Part shown: piece by piece, positions 1 to 5,907 of the stretch
Layout: the number at the start of each line of letters is the position of its first letter
How positions within the stretch are numbered: the first letter of the stretch is position 1
Source: Herminiimonas sp.
GTDB taxonomy: Bacteria; Pseudomonadota; Gammaproteobacteria; Burkholderiales; Burkholderiaceae
Assembly (NCBI GenBank): GCA_014377155.1
Contig: JACMQD010000471.1
Location: 1 to 7,137, forward strand
Direction of reading: 5' to 3'
Length of the DNA stretch: 7,137 nucleotides
The notes under the pieces: generated by a model
What the model saw: only the letters and a program-made list of their open reading frames with translations
Told to the model about the DNA's origin: nothing
The model's database searches: none
Made by a program: the position numbers and the translations under genes

Positions 1-229
1 CAACAGGCGGCGTAGATGCTGGACCGGGTTACCCACCGCGCCGCACGCTCTTGCTCTGCAAAGGGAGCAGCGAGCGGCGCCGTGGATAACCCTACATCAG
101 CAAGGCACCACTTAAGAATCAACAGATTCTGTCCAAACAAACGGGGCCACCTCTCGCCACGCGCACGGGCGGTGCGGATTGGCAGAAAGCAGCACCAGTT
201 GGACCGCTTCCGCATCCTCGCAATGCCCC
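1..229. other. Region downstream of the ABC transporter, no convincing gene
   Basis: This stretch follows the transporter stop codon. On the minus strand a frame opening at an ATG (213-215) stays free of stops to the window edge (about 71 codons, including LILKWCLADVGLSTAPLAAP), but it has no recognisable motif and GC-rich DNA often leaves such frames open. Two small inverted repeats are visible: AGAATC-AACA-GATTCT at 115-130 and CGCAC-GGGCG-GTGCG at 162-176. Neither is followed by a clear T-run on the minus strand, so a terminator cannot be claimed. No TolC-like gene is seen here. Confidence 0.4.
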
Positions 230-2386
230 TCAGTGCGCCTCTTGTCCTGCGGCCGTTAGCGCGTCGTCGACCAGCCTGCCGGCGACTAACGTCAGTACCC
301 GCTGAGCGGAGGCGATCGTTTCGGGTCGGTGGGCAATGATGATGCGGGTAATACTCAGATTCCTGATGGCAGAGTTGACCTGCTGTTCGCAGGCGACGTC
401 GAGATGACTAGTGGCTTCGTCGAGCAACAGGATTTTCGGGCGCTTGTAGAGCGCCCGCGCCAGCAGCACCCGCTGTTTCTGCCCACCCGACAACACCGTT
501 CCCATGTCGCCCACCTGCGTGTGAAAGCCCATCGGCATGGCGCTGATCTCTGCTGCAATCGACGCCATTTGCGTGCACTGCATTGCCCATGGGAGGTCCG
601 GGTGTGGATCAAAAAAGCAGATATTGTCCATGATTGAACCTGCGAAAAGCACGTCGTCCTGCAACACAGTACCCACGATCTGACGCAGTCCCGACAGGCC
701 GATCTGGCTCATCGATTTGCCGCCAATCAGGATGTCGCCGCTGGTGGGGCTTAGCATGCCGAGCATCAGCGACAGGAGGGTGGTCTTGCCAGAGCCGGAG
801 GGTCCGACGATGGCGACTGACTCGCCGGCGGCGATGTGGAAACTGAGATTGTCGAGCGTGAGGGGTTCATGGTCGCCGTACCGGAACTGTAAGTTTGAGA
901 CCGTGATGGACGTGGTGCCGGCGTGCTGCGAGGCGGTTGCGTTTTCCACGAGGTAGAGGCCCTGCCCTTCCAGTGACTCCGGGTTGGTCATGACCACGTC
1001 GGCAAGACGCTCGCCTTGTAGCTGTAGCATCTTAAACTCGGACAGCTTGTCGATGAGTGCGCTCATGCGCGCGTCGAACTGGCTCTTGTAGGCGTGAAAC
1101 GCGAGCAGCATGCCAACCGTAAAACTGCCGTCCAGAATCAACCGCGCCCCGAGCCAGATGATGAGTAGGTTTTCGATGCCAAACAGGGATTTGTTCAAGC
1201 CCTGATAGAAAATCTGCAGCTTTTGCAAGCGCAGGTCGGCGTTGATCTGATCGACCAGCAGCGATAACCACGCCGAGACGCGCGCGTCCTGCCGTTGAAA
1301 GAGCTTGACCGCCCGGATGCCTCTGATTGACTCGATGAAGTGACTCTGCTGCTTGGCGGCATGCACGATCTGCTCGGCTGTCGCTTCACGCAGAGGCCGG
1401 TACCAGCACCAGCGGGCCAACGCATACAGGGCCATGGTGCCGATAGCGATCCAGGCCAGTGTTGGACTGTAAATGAACATCAGCACCAAGGTGACGCTGG
1501 TCATGACGCCGTCGAGCACAGCTTCGAGAAACGAGGTAGTCAGAGTTTTCTGAATGGTATCGATGGCGCCGAAGCGGGAAAGGACGTCGCCGAGATGGCG
1601 CTTTTCGAAGTACGAGACGGGTAGCCTCAGCAGGTGGGTAAACACGTTGGCGCGCCACTGCAGGTTCATGGTGGTGCCCATGTGCATGATGACCCAGGAG
1701 CGCAGCGAGGTGACCGCCTGCTGCATCAACAGCAGCAAGCCGAAGCCCAGCCCGAGAGTGGTCAACAGGTCGCGGTCGGCAGCGACAATTGCATGGTCAA
1801 CCACCCACTGCAGGTAAAAGGGCGCCACCAGTGCGAACACCTCGATGCCAAGGGCCAGCAGCAGAATCTGGGTGAACGATCGCGCCAGTCCGGTCACGCG
1901 GCCCAGGAGCTGGTTCAGTGCCAGCTTCGGTTCGGGCGGCTTTGCCTCGAAGGCCGGATTTGGCCAGAGCTCGAGTGCCACTCCGGTGAATGCCTGCGAT
2001 ACCTCGTCCCTTGGCACCACCCGGGCACCGAAACCGGGATCATGGATCGTAATCGAGCGCGCGTTGACCTCCTTTAAAACGACGAAGTGGTTGAAGTTCC
2101 AGTGCAGGATGCACGGCAGGCGCAAGTCACCTAGGTTGTCGAGTCCGAGCTTCAACGCCCGGGTCCCCATCTGTAGGGATCCCGCAAACTGCATTAGGTG
2201 AGCAAGTGTGGCGCCCTTGAGCGATATCTGAAACCGACGGCGCAGCGAAGCAAGGTCGGTACGATATCCATGAAAATGCGCCACCATACCGACGCAGGCC
2301 AGTCCACATTCGGTCGCCTCGGTTTGCAGGATGACGGGGAGTCGCCGGCCCAGGCCCAGAGACAGCCGCTCAAGAAAAGGTTGCAT
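230..2386 (-). CDS. C39 peptidase-containing ABC transporter (bacteriocin/microcin exporter, CvaB-like)
   Basis: A 718-residue inner-membrane ATP-driven exporter that also cleaves the double-glycine leader of its peptide cargo. The N-terminal C39 cysteine peptidase (about residues 15-140) has the expected catalytic set: Gln21 and Cys27 in QTEATECGLAC, His100 in NFNHFVVL and Asp116 in IHDPGFG. A transmembrane ABC domain follows (about 170-450, with hydrophobic stretches near 172-195, 208-222, 295-325 and 400-430). The nucleotide-binding domain (about 493-718) has Walker A GPSGSGKTT (528-536), Q-loop Gln576, signature LSGGQ (632-636), Walker B ILLLDE (652-657) and H-loop His686. Length and domain order are those of complete peptidase-containing ABC transporters (PCAT), and all key residues are present, so it looks functional. 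It starts 16 bases after the HlyD-like gene. The ATG at 2386 has only a weak Shine-Dalgarno, so translation is probably coupled to the upstream gene. The likely cargo is the GG-leader peptide at 5425-5610. Family assignment is firm; the cargo is inferred from context. Confidence 0.96.
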   Translation of the reverse strand: MQPFLERLSLGLGRRLPVILQTEATECGLACVGMVAHFHGYRTDLASLRRRFQISLKGATLAHLMQFAGSLQMGTRALKLGLDNLGDLRLPCILHWNFNHFVVLKEVNARSITIHDPGFGARVVPRDEVSQAFTGVALELWPNPAFEAKPPEPKLALNQLLGRVTGLARSFTQILLLALGIEVFALVAPFYLQWVVDHAIVAADRDLLTTLGLGFGLLLLMQQAVTSLRSWVIMHMGTTMNLQWRANVFTHLLRLPVSYFEKRHLGDVLSRFGAIDTIQKTLTTSFLEAVLDGVMTSVTLVLMFIYSPTLAWIAIGTMALYALARWCWYRPLREATAEQIVHAAKQQSHFIESIRGIRAVKLFQRQDARVSAWLSLLVDQINADLRLQKLQIFYQGLNKSLFGIENLLIIWLGARLILDGSFTVGMLLAFHAYKSQFDARMSALIDKLSEFKMLQLQGERLADVVMTNPESLEGQGLYLVENATASQHAGTTSITVSNLQFRYGDHEPLTLDNLSFHIAAGESVAIVGPSGSGKTTLLSLMLGMLSPTSGDILIGGKSMSQIGLSGLRQIVGTVLQDDVLFAGSIMDNICFFDPHPDLPWAMQCTQMASIAAEISAMPMGFHTQVGDMGTVLSGGQKQRVLLARALYKRPKILLLDEATSHLDVACEQQVNSAIRNLSITRIIIAHRPETIASAQRVLTLVAGRLVDDALTAAGQEAH

Positions 2387-2402
2387 GGTGGGGTCCGATC
2401 GG

Positions 2403-3662
2403 TCAGAGCTTGCCAGAGAGGCTGAAGACGGGCTCGAGTGCCCACTCGATCAGGCGCCGGGACTCCTGCCGGATATCTGCATCGATCAGCATGCCCGCCT
2501 GGAGCGGTTGCTGCTGCCCGCTTGCCAAGATCGACTGGCGGTCCAGGTGCACGGTTACTCGGTACATCGGCTCATTGCCCGGCGCTGCGCCGGCGCCTGC
2601 CGCGCCCACCTCGTCTGGCGCCAGGGCGACCTTCGAGACGAACGCAACGGTACCCCGGGCGTGTCCATATTTCTGATACGGATAGGCCTGATAGCGCAAG
2701 TGCACCTTGTCGCCGGGGTGGACGAAGCCAATGGCGCGGCTTGGCGCATACAGGCTGGCCAGCATCGTCGCGCCTCTGGGCACGATGCTCAGCAGGGGCT
2801 TGGCGCTATCGACGATCTGTCCTACCTGGGCGCTCACGGCAGTGACGGTCCCGGGCTGTGGCGCGGTGACCGCCAGCGTGCGCTTGGCTTCGCTCTCGGA
2901 CCATTCCTGGCCGGTCGACGCCAGCAGCCGGTCGGCCTGTGCGAGCTGGTTGGCATGGCGCGCGGGCAGGCTCGCGAGGTCGGCTTCGAGCGTGGCCTTT
3001 TCTCGTTGCAGAACCATCGCATCGCGCTCGAGCGCCTGCAGCCGGTTGCGCTGGTCAAGCAGGTCGGCTTGTTTTTGCTGTGATTGTTCGCGCGAGACGT
3101 AGCCACGGGTGACCAGCTCGTTGGCGCGCTCGACCGTCTGGACCGACAGGTCGACACGATCCTGCTGGCCCAGGATCTGGCTGCCGATTTTTTGCAATTC
3201 GCTTGTCATGGCGTCGATGCGCTTTCGCAGTGCCAGCCGTTCGTCGCGCTGGAGGGCATTCATTTTCTCCCTCTCCGAGCGCAGCGACGCCTGCCGCTGC
3301 CGGATCTGCTCGCTGACAGCACCCTGCGTCCGGCTGGCGTCAATGTTCTGGCGCTCAGTGGAGACAACGTACAAGACGTCACCCGCATTGACCTGTTGTC
3401 CCTCCTCGACGCTCTTGCTGACGATCACCCCGGCCTGAGGAGAGTGAACCCGGATCAGGCCCGTATCCGGTATGAGCTGGCCAATGACAGTGCTGCGGCG
3501 CGTGTAGCTCGAGCCTACCAAGAAAACCACCACCAGGATGGCGAGCGTGGTCGCGGCAACGGTCAGAACGGTAAAGGAGACCGGGCGCACGAGAATGATC
3601 GTACCGAGTCTGGTGGTATTTGTGGCCGCGAGCGCCTCTTTACGAAACAGCGGCGCAGTCAT
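2403..3662 (-). CDS. HlyD/CvaA-family periplasmic adaptor (membrane fusion protein) of the bacteriocin exporter
   Basis: A 419-residue adaptor expected to link the ABC exporter to an outer-membrane TolC-like channel, forming a type I secretion path. From the ATG at 3662 the protein begins MTAPLFRKEALAA, a typical start for this family. One transmembrane helix lies near residues 28-50. A first lipoyl-like half follows (about 57-100, IRVHSPQAGVIVSKSVEEGQ), then a long coiled-coil hairpin rich in Q, R and E (about 113-250). The second lipoyl half is at about 262-295 (TAPQPGTVTAVSAQVGQIVD) and a beta-barrel domain at about 296-400, including AYPYQKYGHARGTV. The frame stays open upstream to a TTG at 3839, but that extension is Arg/Pro/Ser-rich, resembles nothing in the family and would sit in front of the N-terminal anchor, so I reject it. 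No good ribosome site precedes the ATG, which is unusual. The gene is the first of a two-gene transport unit. Confidence 0.93.
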   Translation of the reverse strand: MTAPLFRKEALAATNTTRLGTIILVRPVSFTVLTVAATTLAILVVVFLVGSSYTRRSTVIGQLIPDTGLIRVHSPQAGVIVSKSVEEGQQVNAGDVLYVVSTERQNIDASRTQGAVSEQIRQRQASLRSEREKMNALQRDERLALRKRIDAMTSELQKIGSQILGQQDRVDLSVQTVERANELVTRGYVSREQSQQKQADLLDQRNRLQALERDAMVLQREKATLEADLASLPARHANQLAQADRLLASTGQEWSESEAKRTLAVTAPQPGTVTAVSAQVGQIVDSAKPLLSIVPRGATMLASLYAPSRAIGFVHPGDKVHLRYQAYPYQKYGHARGTVAFVSKVALAPDEVGAAGAGAAPGNEPMYRVTVHLDRQSILASGQQQPLQAGMLIDADIRQESRRLIEWALEPVFSLSGKL

Positions 3663-3963
3663 CGGGCGACTAATGAGAAATGCAACGAAGGTGCCGTGGC
3701 ACCCGGACGGCTCCGCATGCACGGGCCATTTCCGGCCATGCGGCGACTGGTCGAAACCGCGCCGGGGATGTCCGGCAAATGTGCGGCGGGACTGCAGGGC
3801 AACAGCCTGGTCCGGCAGCTGGGATGGGACGCATCGCAAGTCATGGGAAATGGAATCCGGGTCAAGACGGCCGGGGGTATCGAGCCGAATTGGTCAAGCG
3901 TAGACGGGGGGCGTGGAAGCGACGGGATGCCATTACGAAGCGTCGATCACAAGAACGAACAAT

Positions 3964-3979
3964 ATTGTAAATTTACAAT
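3964..3979 (-). promoter_or_regulatory. 16-bp perfect palindrome, probable operator/promoter of the export genes
   Basis: ATTGTAAATTTACAAT is a perfect dyad in an AT-rich island upstream of the HlyD-like gene. Read on the minus strand it contains TACAAT, which matches the -10 consensus at five of six positions; an 18-base-upstream TTCGCG is a poor -35. A start near 3957 would give an untranslated leader of about 295 bases. A dyad overlapping a -10 element is the usual place for a dimeric repressor, but no regulator gene is in the window and the binding protein is unknown. Confidence 0.45.
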
Positions 3980-4065
3980 TTTCCTGACGCGAACCCTATC
4001 GCTCTTAAGCTTGACTACGTGAGCGACAGGTAACTGGAAGAAGGATAGTCGACCTGTCTGGCGTT

Positions 4066-4079
4066 ATGTTTCAAAACAT
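4066..4079. repeat. Interrupted palindrome in the gap
   Basis: ATGTTT-CA-AAACAT has six-base perfect arms around two bases. It lies about 90 bases from the 16-bp palindrome at 3964 and may be a second protein-binding site. The role is unknown, and a chance occurrence in AT-rich DNA is possible. Confidence 0.25.
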
Positions 4080-4211
4080 CGTCACCACGTCTGAGGTCAG
4101 ATCAACAAAAGTCGAATTAGATTTTTTATGATTTTTAATGCGGCTCGGCAGCATCACGAGAGATTGCAATACCATGTGAATGACTTAGATCGTGCTTTGC
4201 ATGATGATGAC

Positions 4212-4274
4212 CACCCCCGGTGTCAGCATAGTTGGCAAGTTTCCGATTCGGCATTCTTACCACTGCCGGGGGTG
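4212..4274. repeat. Inverted repeat with 9-bp perfect arms
   Basis: CACCCCCGG at 4212-4220 is repeated in inverted orientation as CCGGGGGTG at 4266-4274 across a 45-base spacer. The arms are GC-rich and could form a long-loop hairpin or be the relic ends of a small insertion. No T-run or target duplication is visible beside them, so the function is open. Confidence 0.35.
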
Positions 4275-4437
4275 CAAAGGCGACGGTCAGCCGGGAGCTA
4301 AGGCCATCTGGAGCAGTATGCAAGCGCTGTATTTCTTCGTCGAGGGAATGCGTGCCGCGCGCGAAATCACGGAGTGCAAAAGTTATGGGTAATGGGATGG
4401 GCTAGATGTTACCGGCGGCACCCCCGTCATGTGCGCT

Positions 4438-4453
4438 GCACCTTGCAAGGTGC
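4438..4453. repeat. 16-bp perfect palindrome just downstream of the CPBP gene
   Basis: GCACCTTGCAAGGTGC is a perfect dyad that starts 32 bases after the CPBP stop codon on the minus strand. As RNA it could fold into a six-pair stem with a TGCA loop. No T-run follows, so it is not a classical intrinsic terminator; it could be an RNA-stabilising 3' hairpin or a protein-binding site. Confidence 0.4.
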
Positions 4454-4485
4454 TGTTGCTCTAAGTTGGCTGGGCTCGCGCTTTT

Positions 4486-5265
4486 CTATGTGAGCCTGAG
4501 GCTTTTTCCAGACTTATAGTGGGAGTATCCTGCTATTACTAGTAAGACCAGAAAAAGCACACTTTCAGCAAAGTTTGCGTGCGCGTTGAAGATGCCCTTC
4601 AGCGTGATAGGTGTGTCTCCCGTCATACGAATGCTCGCTGTGAATGTTTCTACGCCTAGATACAGAAAATCATGAAACGCATGGATTGCAATTGGGATGA
4701 GCAGACACCTAGCTTTACGCATGACGAGGGACATCAGTACTCCGAACAGGAACGCGATGAAAAATCTGGTTCCATGGGACAGGCCGAACAGAGTTGATGA
4801 AATGACGATTGCCCACACAGCTGAGCCCGTCATTTTTTCAAAGAACGCGGTTGTCCATTTCCGGAAAATAGTTTCTTCACAAACCGCGGTTCCCAAAGCA
4901 TAGACCGCTATCGACCACCAGTGCACGGCACTGGCTCGGACGGCTTCACTCATCAGTAGCGATATGGCAGAAGTCTGCGGTGCCGTTGCGCTGGCGAGGC
5001 AGACAAGAAAGCCGATGCCCGATGCAACGTACAGAAAAAATCCAAGCAATGCATAGCCAAAAAGGGCGACGCGGTATTGGGTGAAGCGCTCGTTGAAAAG
5101 AAACGCTATACAACTAACGATCAACAGAGCGATTGAGATCAAGCTACTCCATGGCGATTCAAAGCCGTAGATAGCGGTGGCAATCACGAGCGATGCAGTC
5201 AACCACACCGAAATCGACCGAGGATACGACTTCTGTTTGTCAGTGTCGCAGGTTTCTGCTGCCAT
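4486..5265 (-). CDS. CPBP-family intramembrane metalloprotease (CAAX/Abi type), candidate bacteriocin immunity protein
   Basis: A polytopic membrane protein of 259 residues from the ATG at 5265. A GTG at 5295 directly follows a stop codon and would give 269 residues; neither start has a clear Shine-Dalgarno, so the choice is uncertain. Numbered from the GTG, the three CPBP motifs are all present: EETIFR (Glu140, Glu141, Arg145), FGLSH (Phe170, His174) and HAFHD (His205, Asp209). Hydrophobic stretches near 30-45, 50-68, 76-103, 123-139, 158-172, 176-192, 198-215 and 243-257 fit seven or eight membrane helices. Relatives of this family (Abi/PlnI/PlnP/SkkI types) act as self-immunity proteins in bacteriocin loci, and this gene lies directly after the precursor gene, where immunity genes usually are. 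Because the exporter already has a leader-cutting C39 domain, immunity is the more likely role than leader removal, though further trimming of the peptide is possible. The gene is clearly more AT-rich than the export genes. Confidence 0.88.
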   Translation of the reverse strand: MAAETCDTDKQKSYPRSISVWLTASLVIATAIYGFESPWSSLISIALLIVSCIAFLFNERFTQYRVALFGYALLGFFLYVASGIGFLVCLASATAPQTSAISLLMSEAVRASAVHWWSIAVYALGTAVCEETIFRKWTTAFFEKMTGSAVWAIVISSTLFGLSHGTRFFIAFLFGVLMSLVMRKARCLLIPIAIHAFHDFLYLGVETFTASIRMTGDTPITLKGIFNAHANFAESVLFLVLLVIAGYSHYKSGKSLRLT

Positions 5266-5316
5266 GTCGGGTCTGAAGTGAATGTTGAATCGCACCTAAA
5301 GTAGGAATACCGGCAG

Positions 5317-5354
5317 GGGCCGGCTCCGCACCGAGTCGCAAAAAATGCCGGCCC
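5317..5354 (-). repeat. GC-rich inverted repeat between precursor and CPBP genes
   Basis: GGGCCGGC at 5317-5324 and GCCGGCCC at 5347-5354 are perfect 8-bp arms around 22 bases. On the minus-strand RNA this pairing competes with the compact terminator-like hairpin at 5347-5357, because both use the same GGGCCGGC stretch. The arrangement could set how much transcription continues from the precursor into the CPBP gene. This is inference from the sequence alone. Confidence 0.4.
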
Positions 5355-5357
5355 GGC
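5340..5357 (-). terminator. Possible intrinsic terminator or attenuator after the precursor gene
   Basis: On the minus strand the RNA reads GCCG-GGC-CGGC, a four-pair all-GC stem with a three-base loop, followed by A and six T. The stem is short, so full termination is doubtful. Partial termination would make more precursor message than immunity message, a pattern common in bacteriocin operons. Confidence 0.35.
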
Positions 5358-5424
5358 GCAAAAACCTTATGTCATCTGACGAGATGGCACCAGGCAGCCG
5401 TACTTCAACTTCTACAACGCGTTT

Positions 5425-5610
5425 TTACCAGCTATTGCCAAGTGCGTCCGTACCATTTGCTGATCCACCCTGATTTGCACTAACCGCAGCACCAACAGCC
5501 GCAGAGCCGATCGCATACGCCGCGCTAGCATATTGATAGACATCATAGAGGTTTTTAATTGAGATGCCACCGGATACTGTACTAATTTCCAAATCATTCA
5601 ATGTTTGCAT
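5425..5610 (-). CDS. Double-glycine-leader bacteriocin (class II microcin-like) precursor peptide
   Basis: A 61-residue peptide, the likely cargo of the C39 exporter. The 15-residue leader MQTLNDLEISTVSGG carries the full GG-leader consensus relative to the cut: Leu at -12, Glu at -8, Ile at -7, Val at -4, Gly at -2 and -1. Cleavage would release a 46-residue core. Its N-terminal part is amphipathic and tyrosine-rich (NLYDVYQYASAAY), the middle is a small-residue helix with glycine-zipper spacing (Ser21, Gly25, Ser29 and Ala22, Ala26, Ala30 of the core), and the tail NQGGSANGTDALGNSW is flexible and ends in Trp. There is no cysteine, so no disulfide or thioether is expected, and the tail is not the serine-rich type of siderophore microcins. 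The peptide is slightly acidic, unlike many cationic bacteriocins. The ATG at 5610 is preceded by GGAG with five-base spacing; an upstream in-frame TTG at 5637 is rejected because it would lengthen the leader without a ribosome site. I do not recognise a named family for the core. Toxin activity is inferred from leader and neighbours. Confidence 0.88.
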   Translation of the reverse strand: MQTLNDLEISTVSGGISIKNLYDVYQYASAAYAIGSAAVGAAVSANQGGSANGTDALGNSW

Positions 5611-5615
5611 AGAAA

Positions 5616-5619
5616 CTCC
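5616..5619 (-). promoter_or_regulatory. Ribosome binding site of the precursor peptide
   Basis: GGAG on the minus strand lies five bases before the ATG at 5610. It decides the start at residue MQTLND rather than at the upstream TTG and fixes the leader at 15 residues. Confidence 0.75.
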
Positions 5620-5633
5620 ATTATGTTTTGCTA

Positions 5634-5662
5634 TCAATATCAGGGATAGCAGTCCTGTTCAA
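5634..5662 (-). promoter_or_regulatory. Weak candidate promoter of the precursor gene
   Basis: TTGAAC (5657-5662, four of six to the -35 consensus) and TATTGA (5634-5639, three of six to the -10) are spaced by 17 bases on the minus strand. Transcription would begin about 7 bases before the GGAG ribosome site, giving a short leader. A 10-bp palindrome CAATCGATTG (5669-5678) lies just upstream and could be an operator. The match is weak and other starts are possible. Confidence 0.2.
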
Positions 5663-5781
5663 CTTATTCAATCGATTGCAGCAGGTAACTTTGCTTCGGA
5701 ATTACTATGCAAGGGGCTGCGCGTAGATTTCGGGCTTCTGTAGAAATAACCCTAGTTCCCTTTATACTTACCAGTTATTTC

Positions 5782-5907
5782 TCATTGATCAGTACCATCA
5801 CTCGAACCGCCTTGATTCAGCGAGTTGATCGTGTTAAAGAGGTTGTAGAGGGCATATGTGAATTCACCTGATACTTCATCCAACTCTTATGCAAAAATAA
5901 CTTCCAT
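5782..5907 (-). pseudogene. Decayed second GG-leader precursor peptide gene (sibling of the bacteriocin)
   Basis: Read from the ATG at 5907, the frame gives MEVIFA, a TAA stop, then ELDEVSGE followed by 26 residues to a TGA at 5782. The leader region aligns with the intact precursor over exactly 15 codons: Ile at -12, Glu -8, Leu -7, Val -4, Gly -2. It is broken twice: the -9 codon is a stop (TTG in the intact copy) and the -1 glycine is Glu (GAA, one base from GGA). The core is related to the intact one: ALYNLFNTIN matches NLYDVYQYAS, and LNQGGSSDGTDQ matches ANQGGSANGTDA, while the glycine-zipper segment between them is missing. There is no good ribosome site. As it stands it should not make an exportable peptide; a start after the stop is possible but would lack a usable leader. 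Confidence 0.6.

Larger units (their letters stand above)
3663..4485. other. Long gap between the CPBP gene and the export genes; no convincing gene
   Basis: About 820 bases separate cargo/immunity from the transport genes. Several short frames are open but none resembles a known protein. A minus-strand frame of about 85 codons ends at 4135 with the His-rich run GGGHHHAKHDLSHSHG and has only TTG starts. A plus-strand frame from an ATG at 4128 gives about 57 residues (HHERLQYHVNDLDRA). A plus-strand frame at 4192-4392 contains YHCRGCKG. The two opposite strands are mutually exclusive across 4135-4320, and none has a good ribosome site. The side near the HlyD gene (3663-3960) is GC-rich, while 3960-4140 is AT-rich and carries palindromes, so it most likely includes the promoter of the export genes and possibly a decayed gene. 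Confidence 0.45.

Noticed and set aside
162..176. Hairpin CGCAC-GGGCG-GTGCG as terminator of the ABC transporter gene
   Set aside because: The stem is only five pairs and no T-run follows on the minus strand.
2331..3083. 250-codon plus-strand open frame
   Set aside because: It is antisense to the HlyD gene and the start of the ABC transporter, with no recognisable domain.
3663..3839. N-terminal extension of the HlyD protein from a TTG at 3839
   Set aside because: The 59 extra residues are unlike the family and precede the usual MTAPLFRKEAL start; the first ATG is at 3662.
3084..4022. 312-codon plus-strand open frame opposite the HlyD gene
   Set aside because: It lies antisense to a clear HlyD-family protein, has low-complexity Arg/Gly/Asp-rich sequence and no motif; long antisense frames are common in GC-rich genes.
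5412..5597. 61-codon minus-strand frame overlapping the precursor
   Set aside because: It is a shifted-frame shadow of the precursor gene and has no leader or ribosome site.
5611..5637. Nine-residue extension of the bacteriocin precursor from a TTG
   Set aside because: The GGAG site fits the internal ATG exactly, and the 15-residue leader from that ATG matches the GG-leader consensus.
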